Origin: Chimonanthus salicifolius
Taxonomy: Eukaryota > Streptophyta > Magnoliopsida > Laurales > Calycanthaceae
Length of the DNA stretch: 64,000 nt
Direction: 5' to 3'
Assembly: GCA_013350335.1 (NCBI GenBank)
Contig: CM023536.1
Span: 45,206,314-45,270,313 of the forward strand
This document shows, one piece after another, positions 1-10,471 of the stretch; the first letter of the stretch is position 1; each line of letters starts with the position of its first letter. Below the pieces are notes generated by a model. That model was not told the origin of the DNA and made no database searches. It saw nothing but the letters and a program-made list of their open reading frames with translations. A program made the translations under genes and the position numbers.

Positions 1-319
1 GCCATGATTAAGACATAAGACTAGCGAATCTGAGCTCGTGAGCTCCACAATGACTATGAACATGCCCTACTTAGATCTAGATGTGAGGGTTTGACCCACT
101 CCCACTCATTAGATATCTATTTACCTAACCACAAGAAGAACAAGTCTTCTTGTCTATATTTTTCTTTATAATTAAACACACTATATAAATAATTGATAAA
201 GATAATAAATTCATATAATTTTTTTTATCTTAGAATACAAATGTAATTTGACTACATAAATAGTAGATTAGATTGGCTAAAATTTTATGCCATGTATTAT
301 ATTTTATTACCTAAGTTTC

Positions 320-480
320 TCCTCTTTTTTTTGGATTAACGTGTGAAAAACTTGGACACAGTCCTACTAAAACCCCCACGAATGAGCCTACTACCCCTAA
401 GGCCAACTAAAGTGAGGCCATAGAGACTTGAACCTGCAACCTCCTGCTTCCTGAGACGAAATGATAATAAGGTCTATTCT
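320..480 (-). mobile_element. SINE-like copy, family A
   Basis: A T-rich tract on the left (an A-tail on the minus strand) is followed by about 150 bp ending in a B-box-like CAGGTTCAAGTCTC on the minus strand. The same arrangement and much of the same sequence recur at 2200-2345. No clear target-site duplication was found. Confidence 0.45.
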
Positions 481-1191
481 ATACATAAGAGATAATTTCT
501 TGTAAATATTAAAAAAAAAAAGTGTCACTTGCATTACTCAAAAATAAAGTTTAGATCACATGACACCGCCCATCGCCTTATTTGTTCCAGTGGTTGGATA
601 TTCTCATCTTGTGTGAGAGGTCTTGCCTTCAAACCCTTGTGGCTCCTAATCTGATTTATGATACTTATAGGTGCTATCATAGATCTGATTTTTTATATAT
701 GATCACTACAAAATGGGGTTGGCGAGTTTGGTCTATTTCAATGATGTAGATGCAGTTGACTAGATAAGTGTCGTTCACTTCCGTCTCCTCATTTTAAAGA
801 TTTATATTTCAATAAGAGACTTACTTAAAATCATTTTTATTAAATTATATTTCTAAATGTTACAAAGCTATAAGATTAAAAGATATTAAACTAATTAAAA
901 TTTAGAACATAAAGAAGTATGACTTTGTTGATGTAATAAAAATAATTTTTAAAAATCACAAATTCAAACATAGATCTTTTGCATATCTATTATTTTATCC
1001 TATTTTTTCGACCCCAACTATGTATGTTCTGAGATTTACTTAATGGGATTAAGTTGCAGTAGTATTTCTGTATAATATATCATCGAGTGCTATCTTTTGA
1101 CCATGAGGCGGCCATGGGCGGCGCAGTTGTATGCAAGAAGCCACCATCAGCTCGACGATACCACGTCTTCTGCTCTTATAAAAACGAACGT

Positions 1192-1195
<4 letters not shown>

Positions 1196-1227
<32 letters not shown>
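1196..1227. repeat. (GA)n microsatellite
   Basis: About 16 GA units directly downstream of a TATA-like TTATAAAA (1176-1183). This arrangement is common in plant 5' UTRs, but no downstream gene is visible. Confidence 0.9.
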
Positions 1228-1228
<1 letters not shown>

Positions 1229-2199
1229 GTGTGAATGCGAGAATCGTGCATAGTGAAGATCGTGACGGCTGAAATTGAGATGGCAGAGAATATAGGAATA
1301 AAGAGAAGACTAAAATGATTGAAAGTTTAAAATAAAACTATGTCCTAATAAATTACTCCTTCTGCTCTCAATCTATCAATCCCTTTGGATTCTAATAATA
1401 ACTACGAATGATTAATTTAGGTGTGAAAAATCCGTTCCACATGATCTAATTCGAGAAATCACTGGGTTTGGGTGATTTATTTGTATATTTTGAGTCAGAT
1501 CGGAATGGATTGAGAAAATAAAAACCTGTATATAATTTGGATAGGGTTGAGTTGAGAAAATTAAAATTAACTCGACTCGATCCAAAGTAACTTGACTCGA
1601 TCTAAGTATATCAAGTTATAAAACAACTTCAGATTGACTCAGATTAGAAAGTTAGATCAGATCGGTCGGATCGTGTTGAATAATTCGGGTCAACTATTCC
1701 ACTTGAATCAAATTGGATTCAATAAATTTTGAAATGAGTTACACGCAAATTTAATAAAACCTGATCTAATCTGACTCAGATTTTAACTCTAATAAGTATT
1801 AAAAAAAAAACCCTGCAAGTTCTTAGTTCTATGGTGTCTGCCTTCTTCTGTTTATTTATTTATTTTTGTTGCCGCTCCTACACTTCACACGAAGACAAAT
1901 GAAAGAGATGAAGAAGTCGTCTTCTTTTAATCTCAATCATTCAATCAAGTCGCGGCGAGGGAGCGATGGCTTCTTAATATTACTCGCCGCTTTTCACCTC
2001 AATCTCCGGAACAGGATATTTTTTTATTTTTTATTGAGATTTAATAAGAAATACGAAATGATGAATGTGAAATTTTGACATTCAAGCACCTCATATAGAA
2101 TTCAGATTGTAATCAATCTGGATTTCACCTTTCCTTTAACAAATGATCTACGTCACACCTATTCATATCAAAATCTCAAATTTATTTTAAATTTTTAAT

Positions 2200-2345
2200 A
2201 TTGGTTTCTTTTTGAATTTACGTGTTAAAAACTGTGAAAAATCTAGAGTAAAACTCCTATGAATGATACCCTTTAATCTAAAGACACGTCAAGTTAGTAT
2301 AAAGGAGTTCGAAGCCATCACTCCCTATTTTCTAAAACGGAATGC
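2200..2345 (-). mobile_element. SINE-like copy, family A
   Basis: Shares order and sequence with 320-480: a pyrimidine tract, then AC.TGTGAAAAA, a block of ACTCCTATGAATGA type, and a terminal B-box-like region on the minus strand. It is more diverged and lacks a visible target-site duplication. Confidence 0.4.
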
Positions 2346-4126
2346 AACCAACTATATTACACCCACATGAATAAACGAAAATTTTAATGCTGAATTTTGA
2401 TAAAGGAAAGTTTCAAATAAATTCTTAAAAATAAGAACTGTAATTTGAATTAAGATAAGGAAACATTTTTTTTTTTTAATAAAAGAGGGGCAATAGATTA
2501 AGCAACGGCAACCCTCATTTCATATTTCATTTATAGACATCTTTGGCGTGCATCAAGCCATCAACAACAAACCTCTGCCATTAGTGTCGGTGCATGAAAA
2601 TGGTCCAATCCCATTCAGAATACCTGCTTCACCCTTTCTTTTCTCAAACCATTAGCTTTACACCGCATATCTACGGTCATCTTGTAAATTTTGACAGTTC
2701 AAGATGTGAGTGGTCCAGATTAATTCGTCCCATTAGAGTATTTGGAAATATATAGGGCTTGTCTGTCATTTTTTTTTTTTTAAAGTTTATTTTATAAGAA
2801 ATTTTATTTTTAATTGCAATCATGTTCTTCGATGCACGTTATAAAATACAACATCATGTCAGGCAATGAAAATTTGGTGTTATATTTTTCTGTCAAAAAC
2901 CTTATTGACATAAAAATGAATGAGATATTAATGTGGGAATCAATCTTAGAATTGAGTCTAAAAGGAGTTTCGTATTTGACTGTGGAAAGTGCAGAGCTAA
3001 ACTAGTAGATATATGCCCGAATTGGAAGATTTGGTGCATGTGGACCCATATGGGGCCTAAGACCCACTTGAGATAATGTGACCTCACTTGGAGGACGGGT
3101 AAAGAATGAAACTCATGTGAGGTTTGAAGAGTTGACACTTGGCACAAATCTAGCAAAGTTAGATTGAATCGAATATTGAAAATAATATTGACTTTCTGAA
3201 TACGTTTTAGATATCAAATTGAATTTAGAAAATTCTAAAATTTTAAACGTAGATAGCTTATTCAAAGATGTTTTCAACTAGTACAAGAATGTCTAGATTC
3301 AAGTTAGACCACTCAAATTATGACCATTTTCATAAACAAGTGCACAGCAGCTCCAAACCCGAGAATCCATACCCCTGCTCTCTCTCTCTCTCTTTGAATT
3401 TCAAATACCTAAGTTCTCTCCCATTTTTCTCCTTGCTTGAGCGCTTAGGTTTAGGTGTGTTTTCTTCCCTTATTTTTATTGGTTATTAATTGCTTAATTT
3501 ATTTTTTGTTGGTCAGTGTAAACAAACATTGGATCCAAATGAGAGTCCAATGTTTGTGCAATATTGGAAGTCCCATGAGAAGGAATCCATACTCCATTTG
3601 ATTAAGTTTTTTTATTAGTTTTTCTTTTCCTAAATTAACCTCACAATTTTGTATAAAATGGGTCCTTTGGTGCAAAATTCAACAGCACCCAATTTGGAAA
3701 TTAATTGAAGACTTGGAGTCTAATTTGAGGCCAAGAGCCGAGTTTGGAAGAAGTTCCTATTGTTTCAAACGTAAGTACTAAAGTGGTGTAATTATTTGTT
3801 TTATGCATTTGATTTCTTAATTAGAATTTGCATATTCTGTGTCTTTGTTTTAATTTCATGAACATTTAATCCTCTTTGGCGTTGCATGTGTTACTTTTGA
3901 ATCTGCTATAATAACACTAAATTGCTCGCCATTGGCGGACCTATTTATCGTCTTTGGCAAAGAACCGATTCACAACCACCTCGATTCACATTAGATGTTA
4001 ACTCACCAACAAGGAACGTCTCCTCTCTCTTCTTATTAGATAGAATCATATTTTCTTGTAAGAAATAAATTCTTTAGGAAAAGGGAAACTCTTGTAAGAA
4101 AAGAGATAAGACTCGCATTTTTTTTA

Positions 4127-4614
4127 GGTAGCGATCTTCCTATGTGCTTTTTGTGTAATCAGACAAAGGAATTAGTGGATTTTTTATTTTATCTTTCGCA
4201 TGAAGAGTAAAATCAGCTCACCAACCATTCACGTGAACAGTAAATCGGCTCATCAAAATTCACATGAACAGTAAATTGGCTCACCAAAATTCGCATGAAC
4301 AGTAATATCGGCTCGCCAAAATTCACATGAAGAGTAAATTGGCTCGCCGAAATTTGAATGAACAGTAAATCGGCTCGTCGAAATTCCCATGAACAGTAAA
4401 TCGGCTCGTCGAAATTCCCATGAACAATAACATGGGCTCGCCAAAATTCGTATAATAGTAAATTGCAAAAAAATTGCATGCACGGTAAATCGGCTAGCTG
4501 AAATTTTACAATTCATGCGAAATGTCCGATTTTACTGTTCTTGCAAAGGGTAAAATTGAAAATCCACTAATTCCGTGTCTGGTTGCACAAACCTCCCGTG
4601 GGAGGATCGCTACC
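4127..4614. mobile_element. Mutator-like non-autonomous element (MITE) with internal tandem array
   Basis: Long terminal inverted repeats of about 65 bp start GGTAGCGATC and include GGAATTAGTGGATTTT on both arms. The element is flanked by a 9-bp target duplication, TTTTTTTTA (4118-4126) and CTTTTTTTA (4615-4623), with one mismatch. Long TIRs and a 9-bp duplication are typical of Mutator-like elements. There is no coding capacity; the interior is a 31-bp tandem array. Confidence 0.78.
4235..4452. repeat. 31-bp tandem array, about 7 units
   Basis: Units begin GAACAGTAAATCGGCTCG and end AATTCCCAT. Unit starts at 4235, 4266, 4297, 4329, 4360, 4391 and 4422 are spaced 31 bp, once 32 bp. Because 31 is not a multiple of three, antisense open frames across it (4213-4516) are chance products. 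Confidence 0.9.
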
Positions 4615-5100
4615 CTTTTTTTACTCTTTATTTTCCATGAGTTAAAAAATAACAAATAGGCACGTAGAATTATCATCATAATCTAAGTCAAAGAATTTAT
4701 CAACCAATGTGCGACATACAAAATAAGGCCCATTGTCTGTTGCATCAATTTTTAAATTCTGATTAGAAGTTAATTAAGACATGTTTATAATTATTTTTCA
4801 AAATTAAATATGTTGGTGAAGTCATTTCCTCCATTAACACAGAGGAGAGCCTTTTGGTCGCTCACATAAAACATGACCGCCTATTAAAGGGGTGCCCATA
4901 TAGACACTGCGGAAATCTGCCAGCAGACACCAATTTCCGAAAATTGAGTGGAAATTACCATTCTGCCATTTCTGCGTGAAATCGTGCGATCGGTTTCTGC
5001 AACGCCATTTCGCGTCGATTGATCTATCTGCGGCGTATACGCTCGATCTGAGGCGTATACGATCGATCGATCGATTGATCCGACAGTTCATTTTCGAATC

Positions 5101-5570
5101 GATCGATCGGTCATAACACGGGATTCAGTCGATCGCACGGTTCCATAGGATCGTGCGATCGATTTTAACTAAGAGGTCGACGGTTTGACAGTCGACCTCT
5201 CCTACCAAGATCGATCGCACGATTACATGGGATCGATCGATCGATTGTGACCCATTCAAAGATCGATCGCACGATCACATACAATCGTGCGATCGATCTT
5301 AACTGAGAGGTTAACAGTTTGACAGTCGACCTCTCATCGCAAGATCGATCGCACGATTCTATGTGATCGATCGATCGATTGTCTGTTTAGGCCAAGATCG
5401 ATCGATCAATCACTGTGATCATTCGATCGATTTTAACTGAGAGGTCGACAGTTTGACAGTCGACCTCTCATCTCAAGATCGATCGCACGATTCTATCTGA
5501 TCGATCGATCGATTGTCTGTTTAGGCCAAGATCGATCGATCGATCACTGTGATCGTGCGATCGATCGATT
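5101..5570. repeat. 134-bp tandem array rich in GATCGATC palindromes
   Basis: Three near-identical units start at 5165, 5299 and 5433, exactly 134 bp apart, with a partial copy before them. Each unit carries GAGAGGTCGAC...GTCGACCTCTC (an internal inverted repeat) and several runs of GATCGATCGATCG or GATCGCACGAT. There is no open frame. The base composition is much more GC-rich and palindromic than the flanks. Confidence 0.9.
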
Positions 5571-5676
5571 TTCTGCAGAAAGGCCCCTTTTAAAAATGGT
5601 GAGAGTCACTTGACTTAAGGAGTTATTATTGAAAATGAATGTTATATCAATTTTTCACTCCTCTAATGTAATAACT

Positions 5677-5735
5677 TCTCTAATGTAATATCTGCACCCT
5701 GGTCCCAGCTGTATTACATTAGAGAGATTTTACTG
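5677..5735. repeat. Inverted-repeat hairpin, terminal piece of a DNA element
   Basis: TCTCTAATGTAATA (5677-5690) pairs with TATTACATTAGAGA (5712-5725), and the right side continues GATTTTACTGT. This end resembles the termini of the element at 37401-38058 (CAGTAAAACCTCTATAATG), so it looks like one end of the same family. The other end was not found. Confidence 0.45.
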
Positions 5736-6084
5736 TACAATAGACTGAATTTGAAGCATGGAATCACTAAAACTTTTGTGATTGATCATCTTAGACATGC
5801 ATGTAATTTTTATATTGTGAAGGTGCAAATCGACTCATTCCTTATATTTATCATCTTTTCCCAACTTTACATACAACAATAATGAAGTGATGTCTTGAGT
5901 TCAATTATGTTAACTCCAATAGGCCAATCCTTGTAGATTTAACTAGTGTATAAATTAGGAGGTTTATATATGCTCGTAAGATTAGTCTTATCTCCAATGT
6001 GAGATAAGGATACCCATGTCATCCAAGAAAAAAAATACATTATTACATTATTAATAATAAAATAGCAAGAACCCAAAAGAGTTG

Positions 6085-6235
6085 GAGTGATGGCCAAGAA
6101 CATGTGTCAAGAAGCGAGAGTTTTGAGTTCAATTTTCACTCTACTTTAAAAGGTCACTTCCTGTAGAGTTATTCGATATGTGAAGTAGGAAGACTTGCAC
6201 ATGTTGTGAAAATTAATCGAGTGATCTAAAAGAAA
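6085..6235 (+). mobile_element. Diverged tRNA-derived SINE, family B
   Basis: Matches the order of the well-bounded SINE at 24391-24588: GGAGTGATGGCCAAGAA, a B-box-like GAGTTCAATTTTC, a TAGAGTTATTCGATATGTG block, then ACTTGCACATG. It is diverged, and the duplication is no longer visible. Confidence 0.55.
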
Positions 6236-7871
6236 AGTGTGAACATCTTGATTATAAAAGAAAATTAGCAAGACAAATCTTAAAATTGTGTCTCACGATA
6301 CACGTGAACCTAAGAAGAAAACAAAAGAAACCATAATGAGATTGATTCCAATTCAGTATTTTTCTTTAGATTTGCTATTGGAGCCACATATTTGAATCTT
6401 AGTTCCAAAAAAGCTACTGAACGAATATCAGAAGCTTTTCCGCTACGCTCCATGCAAGTGGGCCCCCGCTACTTCATTGAATGCACTTCGGATTCTATTT
6501 TATCCATCCCACTGATAGACTCAATTATGGCAAAATATAATTTATTTAACAGATATTTTGTCCATTTTCTAGAGAAAATTAATTTTGTAGAATAGTTACA
6601 TTCGATCTGTGTCATCTATCCATTTGTAAAATTTGGTATGACGTGGACTATGAAGGTTTGAAATTTTTTTGTTGTCTGCGACAAATTTTTTATTTTTATT
6701 GAAAATAAATGATACCTTGTTCTGATGAGTGAGGAAAACCTCACACTTTTCTTCATGAAATTTCATATCCTCAAATGTGAGAAATAGAGATTCTTCTCAC
6801 TTGCTAAGGTAATATTTCATTTATTTTTATAAAAATAAAGATTTTGATGTAAATAATAAAAATTTCAATTTTCATGATCTAACATGACGTTGGATTTCAT
6901 AGCACCTATTGAATGATAAAAATCAAAACTAAGCACATTTTTTTTCTAGAGAATTACTTTCTTCAATGAAATGGACGAACAACCTCTTATATATATATAT
7001 ATATACTCCATACTATGGAGCAGGAGTGTAAATTTCGGTTTTTAAAACGTTTATATATCGACCGATATGATATGGTGAGTTTTGTAAAAAATAAGAGAAA
7101 AAAATATATCGACCTAGGGCAGTCTAATTCTAAAGCCAAAAGACAACCAAGTTGTAAAAGGGTTTTCAAACTTCAAAATAGTTTAGAATTTGAAGTCGAT
7201 GAAAATGAATCCAAATATATGTCAAATTTGAAGCTTGCTAAACATTGGATGTTGATCTTGCATTGGTCCAATACTCTAGTAGAGTATATACTCAAATATA
7301 AATCTCCTCCTCATCATCATCATAATAAAGCCTATTACTTTATCAAACACATCCAGAGAGCTTTTGGAAGTCACTGTTCTATATAGCAATTATATGCTCT
7401 TACCTTGAAAAGATAAAAACCAAAAACAAAAATAAAAAGATAAGGCACGAGCAGAGTAGTCAGAGCAGTGAAGAGGCACATTTGTTTGAAGAAATGCATG
7501 TGCATGTAAAAGTATGTAAAACATACTCCACTGACAATGTACACTGTGTTCATGTGATAGATGCAAGGACTATGTCTACACTTATGTGATAAATGATGCC
7601 TTAAGGCATGCCATGTTCCTTAAAGGCCACTCATGCTACCATTATCAATTATCATTATGGCCGAATTTTTGTTTGGCATAAACATCTAAGATTCCGCAGG
7701 TGATTTCAGGTGAAAAGTTTTTTAAGTGATTTCTCTTGAGAGTTCAATCTCACAGGAGAGAAGTTTCTCCCTTCTCCTGCGGCTCTTAAGTGCCCAACTC
7801 ATCTCCATTAAAATGGATTACAAATTTATAATGAAGGTAAGAAAATGGTGCATCCACCTGCATCACAATCT

Positions 7872-8146
7872 ATTGGTATGTAGTGATAAGGAATTTACCA
7901 ATAATTTATGAGGATATTACCACGATATTATCATTTATTACATTTTTAACATGATTTTATTCAGAATTTACTGCAATGCCAATAAATCTCTAGATATTAA
8001 TGGCATATTTATTGGTATGTAGTGATAAGGAATTTACCAATAATTTATGAGGATATTACCACGATATTATCATTTATTGCATTTTTAACATGATTTTATC
8101 CAGAATTTACTGTAATGCCAATAAATCTCTAGATGTAATGGCATAT
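7872..8146. repeat. 139-bp direct tandem duplication
   Basis: The segment starting ATTGGTATGTAGTGATAAGG at 7872 recurs at 8011 with only a few differences. There is no coding potential. Confidence 0.9.
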
Positions 8147-8289
8147 CACCGATATTTGTGACATTGATCATGAGATAGTTCAAAATTTATCATTTCATGA
8201 AACATAAGGGCTTCGCTCTCCATTCATGGAATGAGTGATTTTTGCTTAAGACCACAAGAAATATGAAATTAACCTCTCCTACAAAGAAA

Positions 8290-8452
8290 GGATAGTGATT
8301 TGTGCACTCATGGTGCACCTAATATAAAAGAAAATTCCAAATTTGACCTTACTTTTGAAAAAAAGTAAAAGAAAAAAATAAGGTCAAATTTGGAAATTTC
8401 TTTTATGTTGGTGCACCATGACTAAAACTCATGGTGCACAAAATCACTACCC
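8290..8452. mobile_element. Hairpin MITE, Mutator-like
   Basis: 163 bp, almost entirely an inverted repeat. Arms start GGATAGTGATTTGTGCAC and GGGTAGTGATTTTGTGCAC and continue through a TTTGACCTTA / TAAGGTCAAA core. A 9-bp duplication, ACAAAGAAA (8281-8289) and AAAAAGAAA (8453-8461), flanks it with one mismatch. It is non-coding. Confidence 0.75.
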
Positions 8453-8816
8453 AAAAAGAAATCCATTTCCCATAGGGAAGTAAAAATTTTATTGAGAAAA
8501 ATCTCTTGCCAAAATAATACCTCTCATTTTCAATGAAAATAAACATGTTGACACAAACCACCAAAATATCAAACTTTTACAATCAACAAAGCCAGATTTC
8601 ATTCATAGCTCTTATTGAATAATATAAATAAAATCTCAACATAATTTATTTCTACGAAATCACTTTCCTTGAGAAAATAGACACAACCTCAAAAAGGTCA
8701 TATTTTTGCTATAAAAAGAGACCGCAGAGTAACCCACTTGTACACAATACTTTTATCATGTTAAAACATATATCTACCAAGAATTGCATGAGTGTTAATC
8801 CATAGACTACCTGCCT

Positions 8817-9018
8817 TTGCTTTTTTTTTTTTTTTAAAGACCAAGGTGTCTAAACCTTTTAGAGCACCTGACTAATTTTTGGAGTATGTACAAATCTCCC
8901 TATCCACACACTGGATAAAACTATAAAGAGTGTCCCTTCTGTGTCGAGAGTGATTTGAACCTAAGACCTCTCACATCTAAAGCAAATGCTTGACCACCAA
9001 GCCATCCCTCACGGGTTG
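8817..9018 (-). mobile_element. tRNA-derived SINE with poly(A) tail and target duplication
   Basis: On the minus strand it reads GGCTTGGTGGTCAAGCA (A-box side), then GGTTCAAATCACTC (B-box side), a body, and a poly(A) tail seen as a T run at 8821-8835. It is flanked by the perfect 12-bp duplication GACTACCTGCCT (8805-8816 and 9019-9030). Confidence 0.85.
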
Positions 9019-9030
9019 GACTACCTGCCT

Positions 9031-9637
9031 ATTCATTCGTAGATCGCATACTAAAATATCATCCCCATGACCATGTGAAGTTCAAATTCAACGGGATAAG
9101 ATCATAACAACAAAATCAAACTTCGTGTTTTCTTTTTTTTAAAAAGAAAAAAAAAATTTAGATCATCATCATCATCCATTCTATCCATCTAAAGCCAACT
9201 TTATGACATTTTGCATTCTGAACTATCAAAAATCAAATTATAAGTTGGATATACATATTATTGAGATCATGCTATATTCGGACATGGATCCTTTTAACAT
9301 TATCTGAGACAGGATAGTATCCAAGCTAGAACCCATGCTTCCATAACTGAATTGAGATCCACCAAAGATACGAGTGATACCAACTAATGGCCAGACAAGA
9401 ACTCGGGATTCTGTGGCACATACGGCACACGTTTGCACCAACCAGAACCATCAATTCGATGGCTAATCAACTCAATTGGTTAAAGAGGTTGGAAAAATTG
9501 ACCAAAGTTGTTGCTCTACAGAGGAAAAAGCTTCATCGCCAGTGTGATCAATAATCCAAATCACACTAGACAGATAACGGAGCAATTGCCACATGATGAG
9601 AAATGGTAATGAAAAACTACTCTAATCAGACATTTGA
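9031..9637. other. Region just downstream of the RPC3 stop; probable 3' UTR
   Basis: AT-rich, with no independent gene recognised. The part nearest 9637 is expected to be RPC3 3' UTR. The minus-strand open frame at 9238-9441 (67 codons) has no recognisable domain. Confidence 0.4.
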
Positions 9638-9772
9638 TCAGAAGTCATGAAAGAGCATAAGGGCATCATCAAGCTTTAGAAGCGACGACTCCATGAGCAA
9701 CATGATATTGCGTATGCGGCCAAATCTTTTCTTTTGTTCTTCAGTCATTAGATCTCGTGGCATTTGTAAAAG
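9638..9772 (-). CDS. RPC3: RPC3 exon 13 (C-terminus and stop)
   Basis: 44 codons plus TGA, acceptor TTTGTAG. It encodes [20 protein letters not shown] and ends [20 protein letters not shown], the characteristic C-terminus of RPC3. The 3' UTR must lie below 9638; I could not place the poly(A) site. Confidence 0.93.
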   Translation of the reverse strand, partial: LLQMPRDLMTEEQKKRFGRIRNIMLLMESSLLKLDDALMLFHDF

Positions 9773-10423
9773 CTACAAAATTTTACAAATAAGAAACAAG
9801 GAAACAGTCAGCGACTTGGTATAATGCAGTTCAATACCTTAAAGACCGGCTTTATCATTCTTTTGCATCATTGATAAAGGAAAAAAAAAAACCAAAACAA
9901 AACTACCGAAATAAGTACAGAAATGCAATAATACTCAAAAGAAATATGCATGCTCAAACTTATGAAGATGTTCAATTCATAACATCAATAAATCAAGCTG
10001 CAACCGATAAAGTTAACAAAACACTAAATCATTTAAGTCATTGTTAAAGAAACCAACACTATAGTTGGTCATTCAGCACAAGGTAAAAGTATGGTAAGTG
10101 ACATGTTTGAGTACAATTGAGTTTATTTGGTCGATGATATAGTCAGAAATACAGTCTGGAGACATACTCAGGTATAAATTGGTCTTTTTTTTTCTGTTTT
10201 GAAACAGTAATAGATTTTGTTAATAAAATAAACAAACAATTACAAGAAAATACACGTTAAGCAAATGTGCAAGAGATCCCATAACACCCAAATCTACAAA
10301 ACCACCATCCAACTCCCTTAATAAGAACCAAATTAATAATCTCATCCATATCATATGCATACTAAACCATTTAATCATTTAAAAAAGACATGTATCAATC
10401 CATATCTTATAGAAAATACATTG

Positions 10424-10471
<48 letters not shown>

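Larger units (their letters stand above)
1..4117. other. AT-rich intergenic DNA downstream of RPC3
   Basis: No gene recognised. The stretch holds two related SINE-like copies (listed separately), a TATA-like TTATAAAA at 1176 followed by a (GA)n tract, and a possible third tRNA-like piece near 590-720. There is an 11-bp perfect stem at 3523-3533 and 3546-3556 (CAAACATTGGA). Short open frames (60-73 codons) show no recognisable protein. Confidence 0.5.
5571..7871. other. Intergenic DNA without a recognised gene
   Basis: AT-rich. It holds a hairpin at 5677-5725 and a SINE-like copy at 6085-6235 (both listed). A weaker tRNA-like piece lies near 5880-6020, and a (TA)n tract near 6990. The open frame at 7015-7386 on the plus strand (123 codons) shows no recognisable domain and has a biased, AT-driven composition. 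Confidence 0.5.

Noticed and set aside
4213..4516. Overlapping minus-strand frames of 87-88 codons with repeated text
   Set aside because: Translation of the 31-bp tandem array in two frames; not a repeat protein.
4834..5091. Minus-strand frame across the start of the GATC-rich region
   Set aside because: Arg/Ser-rich text follows the GATC repeats; no domain.
5101..5570. CRISPR array
   Set aside because: Repeats are contiguous 134-bp units without spacers, in a plant nuclear context.
7015..7386. 123-codon plus-strand open frame
   Set aside because: No recognised domain, AT-driven lysine/asparagine bias, a microsatellite-derived HHHH run, and an overlapping antisense frame; not called as a gene.
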